From the NCBI GenBank assembly GCA_020632695.1, contig JACKFB010000010.1, positions 124,001-188,000 of the forward strand: a stretch of DNA of 64,000 bases, given 5' to 3'. Below are positions 16,920 to 26,363 of this stretch, piece after piece; positions within the stretch are counted from its first letter, which is position 1; the number at the start of each line of letters is the position of its first letter. Position numbers and translations under genes: made by a program. Below the pieces are notes generated by a model, which saw nothing but the letters and a program-made list of their open reading frames with translations, ran no database searches and had not been told where the DNA came from. The stretch is from Deltaproteobacteria bacterium. Lineage in GTDB: Bacteria; Myxococcota_A; UBA9042; PHBI01; JACKFB01.

Positions 16920-19900
16920 GTGAGCCGACTCACCCGCCTGCTCGCCATCCGCAGCCAGGATCGCCCGGTGCTCGCCGCCGTCGCGCCGGTGTTCGGGCTG
17001 GTCACGGCCGCCAACGTGATGACCATCGCCTTCGCCAAGGCGCTGACCATCGCCAGCAACCCCTTCTCGGCGCTGCCGTGGATGTTCATCATCGCCGCGG
17101 TGACCACCGCGCTGGCCTCTCTGGCGTGGATAGCGCTCATCGACCGCGTCCCGCCGCAGCGCCGCCTCGACGGCATCGCGACGCTGTCGGCGGTGAGCTT
17201 CGTCGCCATCGGCCTGGTCAGCGGGCTCGCCCCCGCGCGCTTCTCACTGGCGATCTATGCCTGGACCGGGGCCGTGGGGACCCTGGTGATGATCCAGTCC
17301 TGGTCCTGGTCGACCACGCTGATGCCCACCCGGCAGGCGCGCCGCCTCTTCCCCGTGCTCTCCGCCGTCGCGACGCTCGGCGCCGCGGCCGGCGGCGGCC
17401 TCACCAACGCCGTCCTCGCCGTGGGAAGCCTGCCGCTGCTCCTCTACGCCGCCGCGGCCTTGCTCGGGGTGGCCGTGCTGCTGGTGCACCGGGCGCGCCA
17501 CCGCATCGCCCCCATGGCCGAGAGCCCGCAGGCCCGCGACACCGCGCCGCCGGTCACCGGCTCGCGCCCGCCCGCCCGCGACCATCGCCGCCTCCGCGCC
17601 GCCCTCGGCGTGCTGCGCCGTACGCCGCTCCTGCGCGTCCTCGCCGCCCTGGCCTTCTTCGGCCAGGCCGCCTCCATCGTGATGGACTTCCAGCTCTCCA
17701 GCGCCATGAAGCACGCCTACGAGGCCAGCACCATGGCGGGTTTCCTGGGCTACTACTACCTGGGCGCCAACCTGCTGACCGTCATCATCGCGCTGCTCGG
17801 CGCCGGCGCCCTCAACCGCCTCGGCGGCGTCGGCCTCGCCGCCGGCGTCGGCGCCCTGGTGCTCTGCTGCGGCAGCGTCGCGATCATGGCCATCGAGAGC
17901 CTGGTCCCGGCCGCCCTCTTCTGGGCCGTCGTCGCCACCTCCTTCTTCGAGCGGGTGGCCGACTTCGGCGTCGGCCGCCAGGCGCTGCAGGCCGCCACGA
18001 TGCCCATCCCCCAGCGGGACGCGGACCCCGCCCGCTTCCTGCTCTTCGGCTTCGTCAACCGCCTGGCGGTCATCACCGTGGGCCTCGCGCTGCTGCTCAT
18101 CGGCGACGACCTCGCCGACTACGCGGCCCTCACGCCGGCGCTCTTCGTCACCGCCGCCATCGCCCTCACCATGAGCCTGCGCGTCGGCCCCGCCTACACC
18201 CGCGCGCTCCTCGACGCCCTGGGCGCCCGCCACCTCGACCACGAGCCCGCCGTCCCGAGCTGGGCCGGCGACGCCGCCCGCAGCGCCGTGCGCCGGCTGT
18301 TGCGCTCCGACGATCCCGACCAGGTCCAGCACGGCCTCACCGTGGTCCGAGACTTCGACGTGCCCCTGCCCGCCGAGGAGTTGGAGCCGCTGCTCCGCTC
18401 GCCCGACGTGGCCACCGTCGTCTCCGCGCTGGACACCCTCGCCCGCGCCGACCTCGCGCCGGTGCGCACGGCGATGGCCTCGATGCTGGCGCCGCACCGC
18501 CCGACGCCCGTGCTCTGCGCCGCCTTGCGCGTGTTGCCGCGCGACTACACCGAGCTCACCGCGGCCGTCGAGGCGCTCACCGAGCACGAGGACCCGGCCG
18601 TCCAGAGCCGCGCCTTCATGTGGCTGCGCGGGGGCAGCCCGGACGCCGAGACGCGCGAGCGCCTCCGCACGCGCCTCCGCATCCGCAGCGGCCTGGCCCC
18701 ACTCCCGGGCACCCCGGCTGGCCCCGACTCCGCCGACCAGCCGCTGCCGGGCCGCTATCTCGATCTGGTGGACCAGCTCCCGCGCTTCCTGGGCTCCGAC
18801 GAGCCCGAGCTGCGCCGGCTGGCCCTGGACATCTTCGTCCAGCTCTCGATCCCCGAGCACGTGCCCCTGCTCCTGGATGCCCTGGAGTCGCCCACCTCCC
18901 GCGGCGTCGCCCTCACCGCCCTCGGGCGCCTTCCCCCCGAGCTGGTCATCGGTGCCGTCGCCGAGCGCCTGTCCGCCGATGTCGCGCCCCAGGCCTCGCG
19001 CCGCGTGCGCCTGCTCCAGCTCGCCCAGCGCCTGGAGACCCCGGAGGCCGCCATGCTCCTGGCGCGGGCCCTCGCCGATCCCCAGCCGCCGCTTCGGGGC
19101 CAGGCCGCCCGCTCGCTCTGGCACCTCGCCAACCGCCCCGAACCGCCTGCGGTCGACCGCGAGGTCATCATCGCCGCCGTGCGCCAGCACATCGAGGATC
19201 TCGTCCGCTACGCGCTGCTGGACTCGCACGTGCAGGGCGCCGGTTCGCCGCGCGCCCAGGCGCTGCGCAGCGAGATCGCCATGCGGCGGGCCCTCACCGA
19301 GACCATCGCGTTCCAGCTCCTGGGGGTGCTCTACGGTGCGGCCATCGAGCAGGCGCGCCTCAAGCACCGCGACGCCGACCCGCGGGCGCGCTCGAACGCG
19401 CTGGAGCTGCTCGACGCGACCATCACCGACGCCGAGCTGCGGGTGGTCATCACCTACCTCGAGGGCTCGGAGCACTCGCTGGGGCGCTCGTACACGGCGT
19501 CCCGGAGCGGGATGCGCGCGCCGATGCTGCGCCGCATACTGCTGGAGAGCGGCGCGCTGGCGGCCAGCTCGGCATCACAGGACATGGGGACCGCGCTGCT
19601 GCGGCCGCGCGATGGACTGCTCGGTGAGCTCTACGCCCACGCGATGAGCGAGGCGACGTCGGCGGCGGCCCCTTCCGGCGCGCTGGTGAGGAGGCGGACC
19701 TTGGACGAGACCACCCACGACGAGATGATGAACCGGGTGCTGCTGCTGCGCGACGTGCCGCTCTTCGACGCCATCGCGGCCGATCAGCTGCTGCCGCTGG
19801 CGCAGGTGAGCCGGCGGCGCTCGGTGGTCGCGGACACGGTGATCTTCGAGGAGGGGCAGCCGGGCTTCGAGCTCTTCCTGGTCCTGGAAGGGCGCGTCGC

Positions 19901-20138
19901 GATCGAGCACGATGGGCGGACGGTGGCCGAGCTCGGCCGCCGCGAGTGTTTCGGGGAGATGGCGATCCTGGACGACGGGCCCCGCAGCGCGGCGGCGCGG
20001 GCCATCGAGGACACCGAGCTGCTGCTCATCCATCGGGATGACTTCGACAACATGCTCGACATCGCGCCCGGCCTGAGCCGGGGGGTGATCCGGGTGCTGA
20101 CGCGGCGCATGCGGGGCGTGCTGGGAGGACAGGGATGA
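16920..20138 (+). CDS. Npt-like/MFS membrane transporter fused to HEAT repeats and a cyclic-nucleotide-binding domain
   Basis: Of 1072 residues, about 1-430 are 10-12 membrane helices resembling the Npt1/Npt2 nucleotide-transporter type of MFS protein. Residues about 440-900 are helical HEAT-like repeats, for example LEPLLRSPDVATVVSALDTL. Residues about 930-1060 are a cNMP-binding domain with the phosphate-binding cassette FGEMAILDDGPRSAAARA, close to the CRP/PKA consensus. The start is GTG at 16920, without a good ribosome binding site. The fusion suggests transport or membrane signalling gated by a cyclic nucleotide. The stop overlaps the next ATG by 4 nt, linking it to the dikinase-like lipoprotein. 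Confidence 0.85.
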   Translation: MSRLTRLLAIRSQDRPVLAAVAPVFGLVTAANVMTIAFAKALTIASNPFSALPWMFIIAAVTTALASLAWIALIDRVPPQRRLDGIATLSAVSFVAIGLVSGLAPARFSLAIYAWTGAVGTLVMIQSWSWSTTLMPTRQARRLFPVLSAVATLGAAAGGGLTNAVLAVGSLPLLLYAAAALLGVAVLLVHRARHRIAPMAESPQARDTAPPVTGSRPPARDHRRLRAALGVLRRTPLLRVLAALAFFGQAASIVMDFQLSSAMKHAYEASTMAGFLGYYYLGANLLTVIIALLGAGALNRLGGVGLAAGVGALVLCCGSVAIMAIESLVPAALFWAVVATSFFERVADFGVGRQALQAATMPIPQRDADPARFLLFGFVNRLAVITVGLALLLIGDDLADYAALTPALFVTAAIALTMSLRVGPAYTRALLDALGARHLDHEPAVPSWAGDAARSAVRRLLRSDDPDQVQHGLTVVRDFDVPLPAEELEPLLRSPDVATVVSALDTLARADLAPVRTAMASMLAPHRPTPVLCAALRVLPRDYTELTAAVEALTEHEDPAVQSRAFMWLRGGSPDAETRERLRTRLRIRSGLAPLPGTPAGPDSADQPLPGRYLDLVDQLPRFLGSDEPELRRLALDIFVQLSIPEHVPLLLDALESPTSRGVALTALGRLPPELVIGAVAERLSADVAPQASRRVRLLQLAQRLETPEAAMLLARALADPQPPLRGQAARSLWHLANRPEPPAVDREVIIAAVRQHIEDLVRYALLDSHVQGAGSPRAQALRSEIAMRRALTETIAFQLLGVLYGAAIEQARLKHRDADPRARSNALELLDATITDAELRVVITYLEGSEHSLGRSYTASRSGMRAPMLRRILLESGALAASSASQDMGTALLRPRDGLLGELYAHAMSEATSAAAPSGALVRRRTLDETTHDEMMNRVLLLRDVPLFDAIAADQLLPLAQVSRRRSVVADTVIFEEGQPGFELFLVLEGRVAIEHDGRTVAELGRRECFGEMAILDDGPRSAAARAIEDTELLLIHRDDFDNMLDIAPGLSRGVIRVLTRRMRGVLGGQG

Positions 20139-22165
20139 CGCGGTTGACGGGTGTGGCGTTGCTGGCGTGGACGGTGGCGTGGGGCGGCGCGTGCGCCAGC
20201 TCGCCGGAGGTGGTGCGGGAAAGCGAGGCGCCCGCCGAGGCGGCGCCGGTGGCGGCGACGCCGGTGGACTCCGGAGAGCGGGCGGCCCAGGAGCGCGCGG
20301 CGGCGGACGCGGCGGACCAGGGGGCCGAGACGCGCCTGTGGACGCCCACCCTCGACAGCCCCGAGGCCTACCTGCGCTACTCCGACCAGGTCGCCAGCGA
20401 GCGCTTCTCGAAGTTCCTCATCAACCTGAAGACCAAGGACATCTGGTACTTCGACGTCAACGTGTACCCGATGCACGCCGACTTCGTCATCGGCGCGCTG
20501 ATGCACACCGATCCGACGCCGGAGCTGCTGGCCAGCCTCATCGCCAACTACGAGGAGGACAAGCCCGACTACATCTTCGGCTACCTGGCGCATCACCTCA
20601 TCCAGGACGAGTGGACCTTCGCCTTCTGGGAGGGCGACCGGATGAAGCCGGAGCACGTGCGGCTGGCCTACAAGAAGCTGCGCGAGACCTTCTTCGCCGG
20701 CGACCGGGTGAAGTTCCGGCCCGACTCCCCGCATCACAAGGCGGTGGCGGCGCAGCTCACCGAGGTGCCGGTCATCACCAACGAGGAGATCTACTCCCAC
20801 TCGAACTACCAGATCTTCAACGAGGGCGGGCGCTTCGGCGTGCTGCGCATCATCGACGACGTCCCGGACGAGCTGCTCTCGAAGCTCACCTTCAAGCCCG
20901 ACGAGATCCTCGTGCTCAACGAGGCGATCCCCTACCTGACGGTGGTCTCGGGGGTCATCTCCCAGCAGTTCTCCACGCCGCTCTCCCACGTGGCGCTGCG
21001 GGCCAAGGCCTGGGGCATCCCCCACGCGGGCGTGACCAACGCGGCGCGCATCCTCAAGCCGCTGGACGGGAAGGTGGTCTGGTACGAGGCGCGCCCCGAC
21101 GGCTACACGGTGCGCGAGGCGACGCCGGAGGAGCAGGCGAAGTGGGAGTCGGAGCGCCGGTCGGTGGAGAAGGTGGTGCTGCCCGAGCCGGACCTCGAGG
21201 AGCGCGAGCTGCGCTCGCTGGCCGAGCTGCGCAAGGACCGGGTGACGGCCTACGGGGCCAAGTCGGCGAACCTGGGCGAGATCGTGTCGTTGAAGGTGCC
21301 CGGCGCCAACGTGCCTCCGGGCTTCGGCATCCCCATCTACTACTATGCCGAGCACATGCGACGGGCGGGCCTGGACAAGCGCGTGCAGGCGATGCTCGAC
21401 GACCCGCACTTCCGTGAGGACGCCGAGTACCGCTGGAAGGAGCTGGAGTCGTTGCGCAAGGCCATCGCGACCGCGCCGCTCGACAAGAAGCTGCTCACCG
21501 CCGTGGAGAAGCGGGCGCGGCAGCTCGGCTTCGGAAAGCGCGGGATCTTCGTGCGCAGCTCGACGAACGCCGAGGATCTGCGCGGCTTCAACGGCGCCGG
21601 GCTCTACGACACCATCCCCAACGTGCGCGGGCGCGAGGCGCTGTCGGAGGCGATCCGGGCGGTGTGGGCCAGCGTGTGGAACGTGCGGGCCTACGAGGAG
21701 CGCGAGCACTTCGGCATCGACCACTCGCAGGTCTACGGCGCGGTGCTGGTGCAGGAGGGTGTGGACGCGACGGCGGCGGGCGTGCTGGTGACGACCAACA
21801 TCTACGACACGCGCCCGAACACCATCTACACCATCAACGCCAAGAGCGGCCTGGGCATCCGGGTGGTCGACGGGCGCAAGATGCCCGAGCAGATCCTCTA
21901 CAACACCAAGAGCAAGCGCATGCGCGTGTTGTCGCGCTCCGACGAGGGGACGATGCTGGTCTTCGACGACCACGGCGGCGTCAAGGAGGTGCCTGCGCCC
22001 GCCCTGGGCACGCCCGTGCTCACCGAGGCGCGCGTGAAGACCCTGGGCGAGGTGTGCCAGCGGCTGGCGGCCACCTTCCCCGACGAGCACGCCCTGGACA
22101 TCGAGTGGCTCTTCCAGGGCGACACGCTGCACATCGTCCAGGCGCGCCCCTACGTCACGCCCTGA
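20135..22165 (+). CDS. Exported PEP-synthase/glucan-dikinase-like protein with swivel domain before ATP-grasp domain
   Basis: The 676-residue protein has a signal sequence ending in GGAC (Cys20), a probable but non-ideal lipobox. About 240 residues of unrecognised sequence follow. Next comes a phosphohistidine swivel domain with the conserved PLSHVALRAK (His285). The C-terminal half is a pyruvate-phosphate-dikinase-type nucleotide-binding domain: AYGAKSANLGEIV, VPPGFGIP, RSSTNAEDL, GAGLYDTIPNV and IVQARPYV. The GLYDTIPNV block is closer to plant glucan water dikinases than to bacterial PEP synthase. The catalytic His is kept. Domain order is permuted compared with PEP synthase. An ATP-dependent kinase outside the cytoplasm would be unusual, so either the signal is misleading or the role is not classical. 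Translationally coupled to the transporter gene. Confidence 0.82.
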   Translation: MTRLTGVALLAWTVAWGGACASSPEVVRESEAPAEAAPVAATPVDSGERAAQERAAADAADQGAETRLWTPTLDSPEAYLRYSDQVASERFSKFLINLKTKDIWYFDVNVYPMHADFVIGALMHTDPTPELLASLIANYEEDKPDYIFGYLAHHLIQDEWTFAFWEGDRMKPEHVRLAYKKLRETFFAGDRVKFRPDSPHHKAVAAQLTEVPVITNEEIYSHSNYQIFNEGGRFGVLRIIDDVPDELLSKLTFKPDEILVLNEAIPYLTVVSGVISQQFSTPLSHVALRAKAWGIPHAGVTNAARILKPLDGKVVWYEARPDGYTVREATPEEQAKWESERRSVEKVVLPEPDLEERELRSLAELRKDRVTAYGAKSANLGEIVSLKVPGANVPPGFGIPIYYYAEHMRRAGLDKRVQAMLDDPHFREDAEYRWKELESLRKAIATAPLDKKLLTAVEKRARQLGFGKRGIFVRSSTNAEDLRGFNGAGLYDTIPNVRGREALSEAIRAVWASVWNVRAYEEREHFGIDHSQVYGAVLVQEGVDATAAGVLVTTNIYDTRPNTIYTINAKSGLGIRVVDGRKMPEQILYNTKSKRMRVLSRSDEGTMLVFDDHGGVKEVPAPALGTPVLTEARVKTLGEVCQRLAATFPDEHALDIEWLFQGDTLHIVQARPYVTP

Positions 22166-22183
22166 GCGGTGGCCCAGACGACG

Positions 22184-22218
22184 ACGGCGGGACCCGGGGC
22201 GGGCCCGAGTCCCGCCGT
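22184..22218. terminator. 10-bp GC hairpin between convergent genes
   Basis: Bases 22184-22193 and 22209-22218 are exact reverse complements (ACGGCGGGAC) around a 15-nt loop. The hairpin lies between the convergent dikinase-like and barrel-protein genes. No T-tract is present. Confidence 0.5.
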
Positions 22219-22246
22219 GTCGCGGAACCGCTGAGCTCAGCGCCGG

Positions 22247-23251
22247 CTAGAAGGTGGCGGTCGCCTCGATGGCGGCGCCGACCGTGGTGTCGCCCGCGTC
22301 GGGGATGTCGCCGCGGATCTCCACCAGCGCGCCGAAGTGGTCGGTGATGGTGAAGAGGTAGGCGCCGGTGACCTCGAGGCCCTTGTAGGCGGTCCCCGGA
22401 GCGCCGGCGAGCTTGTCCCGCATCAGGTAGCTCACGCGCGCCGTCGCCGACATCGTATCGCCGATGGCCACGTTGCCCACCGCCGACACGCCCGCGCCGA
22501 CCTCGCCGTCGAAGGTCGCGACGTTCACGTTCAGCAGACCGGTGAAGATCCCGGCGGCGATGTTGGCGTCGATGTCGAACATGGCGAAGATCTTGTCCTC
22601 GGCCAGCGGGCCGATGGTGGTCGAGAGGCCGACGCCACCCGTCGCGAAGGCATACTCCAGCCGACCACCGACCGCCGCGTGCGCGGGCGTCGAGGGCTCG
22701 TCCCAGCCGTTGGTCACCCAGACCTGACCGCCGAGCCCGCTTCCGCCGTTGTCGAAGCCGAGGAAGAAGCCGGTGAGGTTCGACGGCGCGGCGTTGTCGA
22801 AGAGCAGGCTGTGGCTGTACTGGTACATGTCGGGAGCGTCCAGGGCCTCGGTGCCTACTGGGGCGTTGCGCTTGCCGGCCTGGAAGAAGAAGCCGCGGTC
22901 GCCTCCGCCGAAGATGTACTTGGCGTAGCCCTGCTCGACGATGCTGTCGAAGGTGAGCAGGGAGACCTCACCGGAGAAGTCGAGCCCGTCGAGGATGTTG
23001 ACGGCGGGCATCCAGTTCAGGTCGGTGCGCAGGGTCAGGCCTGCGGCGGGGCGCGCGGTGATGTCCAGCTCCACCTGGTCCAGTCCGAGCGAGACGGCGT
23101 GGGTGCCGAAGCCGGTCAAGGGAAAGAAGACCGACGTGTCTACGAAGCCGGAGAACTCGATGACCTTCGGCGCCTCCTCGTCGGCCCACGCCGTGGCGGG
23201 CAACGCGGCGAGCAGGACGACGGTGAGCAGACGAGACGTGCGAACGCGCAT
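22247..23251 (-). CDS. Outer-membrane beta-barrel (porin-like) protein
   Basis: The 334-residue product has a signal peptide (LLTVVLLAALPATAWA) and a mature chain of alternating hydrophobic and polar strands separated by Gly/Asn/Asp turns, ending in a C-terminal Phe (IEATATF). This terminal aromatic residue is the usual BAM-recognition feature. The segments AGKRNAPVGTEALDAPD and LLFDNAAPSNLTGF resemble the BBP2-type putative beta-barrel porins found in deltaproteobacteria. The ATG at 23251 has AGGAG at good spacing; the in-frame start at 23368 would bury the signal peptide. Substrate unknown. About 190 bp without a gene separate it from the upstream methyltransferase gene. Confidence 0.85.
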   Translation of the reverse strand: MRVRTSRLLTVVLLAALPATAWADEEAPKVIEFSGFVDTSVFFPLTGFGTHAVSLGLDQVELDITARPAAGLTLRTDLNWMPAVNILDGLDFSGEVSLLTFDSIVEQGYAKYIFGGGDRGFFFQAGKRNAPVGTEALDAPDMYQYSHSLLFDNAAPSNLTGFFLGFDNGGSGLGGQVWVTNGWDEPSTPAHAAVGGRLEYAFATGGVGLSTTIGPLAEDKIFAMFDIDANIAAGIFTGLLNVNVATFDGEVGAGVSAVGNVAIGDTMSATARVSYLMRDKLAGAPGTAYKGLEVTGAYLFTITDHFGALVEIRGDIPDAGDTTVGAAIEATATF

Positions 23252-23445
23252 GGAAGCTCCTGGAGTGAGGCCCGGCCACCGTCGGTGAGCGGGGCGGTCT
23301 CTCTTCACGGGGTGAACCGCGGATGCGGATGACGGGGCGGGCGGCGCAACCCATGCTGCGTCGCCCACCGCTGGCTACCGTCCTATCCCGGCGATGTTTC
23401 CCGGGCGTTTCGGAGCGGTAACCATTGACGCGCCCGCCGCCGCGC

Positions 23446-24339
23446 TCAGCGGTGGAACACCAGGATGAACCCGCGCCGGAGCGTCATCTTCGGGCGCTGG
23501 ACCAGCGACCAGTCGAAGGCCTCGACGGTCTCGGGGATGTGCGCCGGCAGGGGGATCTCGTCCACCGCACCGGTGAAGCCCGCGTCACGCATCAGGGCGG
23601 TCAGGTACTCGCGATAGCCCGCCTCGTGCACCCAGTCCATGTGGTAGACGAAGCGCCCGCCGGGGCGGACCTTCTCGGCGATGCGCCGCAGGTAGGGCAG
23701 GTCGGCGGCGCGCTCGTCGGGGCGGAAGGTGAGCACCCGCAGCATGACCACCAGGTCCAGGCTGGCCGGCGGCAGCGACTCCAGCGCGGTGGCGTAGGGG
23801 GAGTCGACCAGCCGCAGCTCGATGCGGGGCTTCAGCTCGGCGCCGTCGGGGAGGCGCTCCAGCATCGCGGCGATGGAGTCCAGGCGCCCCTGGTCGATGT
23901 CGGTGGCGTAGACGCGCCCCGTGTCGCCGACCAGCCGCGCCGCGTGGACGGTGTAGAAGCCCGCGCCGGCGCCGATGTCGGCCACGCGCGACCCGGCGGC
24001 GATGGGCACCGCCTCGCGGATGAGCGCGTTGACCCGCTCCTCGTCGTCCAGGTTCTGCTGCGAGTAGTAGTAGCTCTTCGGCATCTGGTCGGGCGCGCTG
24101 AAGCAGACGCCGTAGTAGCAGGCGCTTCCGTCCTGACAGGCGCTCCGGTCGTCGCACACGCACCCGGCGCTGCCCGGCACGCAGCGCGCGTCGGCGTCGA
24201 TGACCTCCGCGGTGGGCTCGCCCGACCGGCACGCCCCCGCGAGACACGTCAGCGCCACCACGGCCGCCGCCACGACGCGCGACCGCTCCCACCGCCCCGC
24301 CCCAAGGGCCCGCTCGCTGCCGCCGCCGGCTCGTCCCAC
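23446..24339 (-). CDS. Predicted lipoprotein with SAM-dependent methyltransferase domain
   Basis: The 297-residue product starts with GTG at 24339, five bases after a GGGGAG site. A signal peptide ends in LTCLAGAC, a likely lipobox. Next is a Cys-rich segment with eight cysteines in about 30 residues (CVPGSAGCVCDD...CYYGVC), of the kind found in exported myxobacterial proteins. Residues about 85-290 are a class I methyltransferase: VADIGAGAGFYTVHAA (motif I), YATDID (acidic loop), LDLVVMLRVL and VRPGGRFVYHMDW. The combination is odd, as SAM is cytoplasmic. Either the domain acts differently outside, or the protein stays on the cytoplasmic side. A TTGACA-type promoter lies upstream. Confidence 0.82.
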   Translation of the reverse strand: MGRAGGGSERALGAGRWERSRVVAAAVVALTCLAGACRSGEPTAEVIDADARCVPGSAGCVCDDRSACQDGSACYYGVCFSAPDQMPKSYYYSQQNLDDEERVNALIREAVPIAAGSRVADIGAGAGFYTVHAARLVGDTGRVYATDIDQGRLDSIAAMLERLPDGAELKPRIELRLVDSPYATALESLPPASLDLVVMLRVLTFRPDERAADLPYLRRIAEKVRPGGRFVYHMDWVHEAGYREYLTALMRDAGFTGAVDEIPLPAHIPETVEAFDWSLVQRPKMTLRRGFILVFHR

Positions 24340-24375
24340 CGTGTCTCCCCGCGCCCGCCGCGTGCGCTGCCGAGC

Positions 24376-24405
24376 ATTGCACGGCAGCCGCGCCCGCGGT
24401 GTCAA
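24376..24405 (-). promoter_or_regulatory. Candidate sigma-70-type promoter of the lipoprotein methyltransferase
   Basis: On the minus strand, TTGACA (24405-24400, a perfect -35) is followed after 18 nt by TGCAAT (24381-24376, four of six matches to TATAAT). The predicted transcript start is near 24369, about 30 nt before the GTG at 24339. Confidence 0.5.
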
Positions 24406-24489
24406 CCCGCGACCGGGCGCGCGCCACCGGGCGCCTTGCGATACGATGCGCGCACCCGCCCGCCTCGCCGCCCACGGTCCACGCCGCCG

Positions 24490-26304
24490 ATGACCTTCCC
24501 GACGCTGGTCGCCCCGCTCGTCGCCCTCGTGGCGCTGGTCGCGCTGGTCGCGCTGGCCCGCCGCGCCCGAGCCGGTCACCGCACCGCGCCCGACGCCGCC
24601 GCGCCGCCCCCGATCCCGCTCGCGCTGCGCCGACGCCGCGCCGTGCAGGTCGCCGCCCTGCTCGTCAGCTCGCTCGCGCTCCGCGCCTGGCTCATCGCCA
24701 CCCTGGACCCCGATCGCTCCGAGCTCTGGGCCATCGACGCCGCCGGCGGCGTGTTCGACGCCTTCTTCGGCGGCCAGCTCGACCTGATGCACGCCTACCA
24801 TCCGCCGCTGCACTCCCTGCTGCTGCTGGGCTGGTCGGACCTGGGCGCCCACCTCGGCGTCGGCGGCCACATCGCCTGGCTGCGCCTGCCGAACCTCGCG
24901 CTGCACGCCGCCCTCGTCCTCGCCCTGCTCCGCGCCGGCTCAGCGCTGGGCACCTGGGCCGCCGGGTTCGCCGCCGCCCTCATCGCGTCCTTCGCGCCCG
25001 ACCTGGTGCTGCTCTCCACGCTCCAGGCGAACTACTTCATGGAGGCCACCGCCACCGCCTGGTTCCTCGCCAGCCTGGCCACCTACCTCTGCTGGGACCG
25101 CCCCGTCTGGGTCTCGCTGGTGCTCTCGGCCGCCGCGGCGCTCTGGACCGGCCACCTGAGCCTGCTGGTCATCGCGCCGGGCGCCCTCCTCTTCGCCGCG
25201 ACCGCCTGGCGCCGCCGCCAGCGCGCAGCCCTGGCCGCCGCGCTCACCGCCGGCCTGGCGCTCTACCTGCCCCTGGTCACCCGGGTGCTCACCGCCATCC
25301 GCAGCTACCGCGGCGCCACCGAGGCCGCCCGCGACGGCGCCGACCGCCTCGCCGCCCACGCCGAGTCCATGGCCCGCTTCGGCGAGCCCGCCCTGGACGT
25401 CCACCTCGGCTTCGCCCACGGCCAGCCGCTGGCCGTCCCCGGCGCTTTGGTCGAGGCCCTCACCGGCTTCGGCGCCCTCTCCACGCCGCTGCTCCTGGTG
25501 GCCCTCTACCTGCTGGTCCGCCGCCGCCCCCGCTTCACCGCCGCCGCCGCGCTGAGCATCCTCGCCTACGCCGTCGCAGGCGCCTTCATCCTGATGCGCT
25601 TCACCAACTACGCCGCCGCGCTGCCGCTGGTGCTGCTGGTGCTCTGCGCCGGCGCCGCCAGCCTGCCGGGGCCCCCGGCGCCGCGCCCCGACCGCGCCCC
25701 CCGCGGAAGCGTCGCGCCCTTGGCCCTGGCCCTGCTCGCGCTCTCGGCGCTCTACCTGCGCTCGGAGAACGCCGACTTCCGCCACCCCTTCTCGGCCTTC
25801 GACGACTGGAGCTTCTACGGCCGCGAGCTGGGCCGCGTCGCCCGCGCCGTCGAGAGCGCCCCCGCGCCGGTCCTGGCCATGGACGACGTGAAGATCGACT
25901 GGTTCTACGCCTTCTGCGACGACCGCAGCTCCCTCGCCGCGCTCAGGCGCTGCCACGCCCGCTTCGGCCGTCCCCGACCCTCGGGCGCCTTCGAGCGCTT
26001 CACGGTCGGCGGTCACCTCATCGCGGCCCCCACCGGCGACCGGGGCGAGGGCCCGCTGGACACCCGCTGCGCCCGGCTGGAGCAGGAGCTGGCGAGGCCC
26101 CCCTTCGGCGCGCCCGGCTTCTGGCTGGTGGTGAGCGACCTCTACTGGCAGCAGGTCCCGCTGATGCCCGGCTGCCCCGAGGCCCTCATCGCCCGGGCGG
26201 AGGCCTGCCCGGTGGTCCTGCGGGTGCGCGGGCTGGCGCTCCACCGCTGCGAGGTGCCGGTCACGCCCTCCGGAGGCCCGTCCGTGCATCGGGAGGGCGG
26301 CTGA
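24490..26304 (+). CDS. Multi-pass membrane protein resembling GT39/ArnT-type glycosyltransferases
   Basis: The 604-residue protein has about ten hydrophobic segments between residues 1 and 430 and a soluble C-terminal domain of about 170 residues. The LMHAYHPPLHSLLLLGWS segment after an acidic loop resembles the HPPL motif of dolichyl-/undecaprenyl-phosphate-sugar mannosyltransferases (GT39/PMT and ArnT families). These act on the outer face of the inner membrane and use a lipid-linked sugar. ATG at 24490 gives a start directly before the first helix. The catalytic Asp of the first loop cannot be fixed with certainty. It is followed after about 60 nt by two radical SAM genes on the same strand. 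Confidence 0.7.
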   Translation: MTFPTLVAPLVALVALVALVALARRARAGHRTAPDAAAPPPIPLALRRRRAVQVAALLVSSLALRAWLIATLDPDRSELWAIDAAGGVFDAFFGGQLDLMHAYHPPLHSLLLLGWSDLGAHLGVGGHIAWLRLPNLALHAALVLALLRAGSALGTWAAGFAAALIASFAPDLVLLSTLQANYFMEATATAWFLASLATYLCWDRPVWVSLVLSAAAALWTGHLSLLVIAPGALLFAATAWRRRQRAALAAALTAGLALYLPLVTRVLTAIRSYRGATEAARDGADRLAAHAESMARFGEPALDVHLGFAHGQPLAVPGALVEALTGFGALSTPLLLVALYLLVRRRPRFTAAAALSILAYAVAGAFILMRFTNYAAALPLVLLVLCAGAASLPGPPAPRPDRAPRGSVAPLALALLALSALYLRSENADFRHPFSAFDDWSFYGRELGRVARAVESAPAPVLAMDDVKIDWFYAFCDDRSSLAALRRCHARFGRPRPSGAFERFTVGGHLIAAPTGDRGEGPLDTRCARLEQELARPPFGAPGFWLVVSDLYWQQVPLMPGCPEALIARAEACPVVLRVRGLALHRCEVPVTPSGGPSVHREGG

Positions 26305-26363
26305 GTTACGGTGTGGGCTCGGGCGGCGCGAGTTGACAGGCTTCGGCGCCACCGTTGGGGAGC

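Noticed and set aside
15764..19627. Plus-strand open frame spanning the hydrolase and the transporter
   Set aside because: Crosses two well-supported genes in other frames and has Arg/Pro-rich nonsense composition.
26333..26338. TTGACA as -35 of the B12 radical SAM gene
   Set aside because: A -10 element at normal spacing would fall on the start codon region and none matches.
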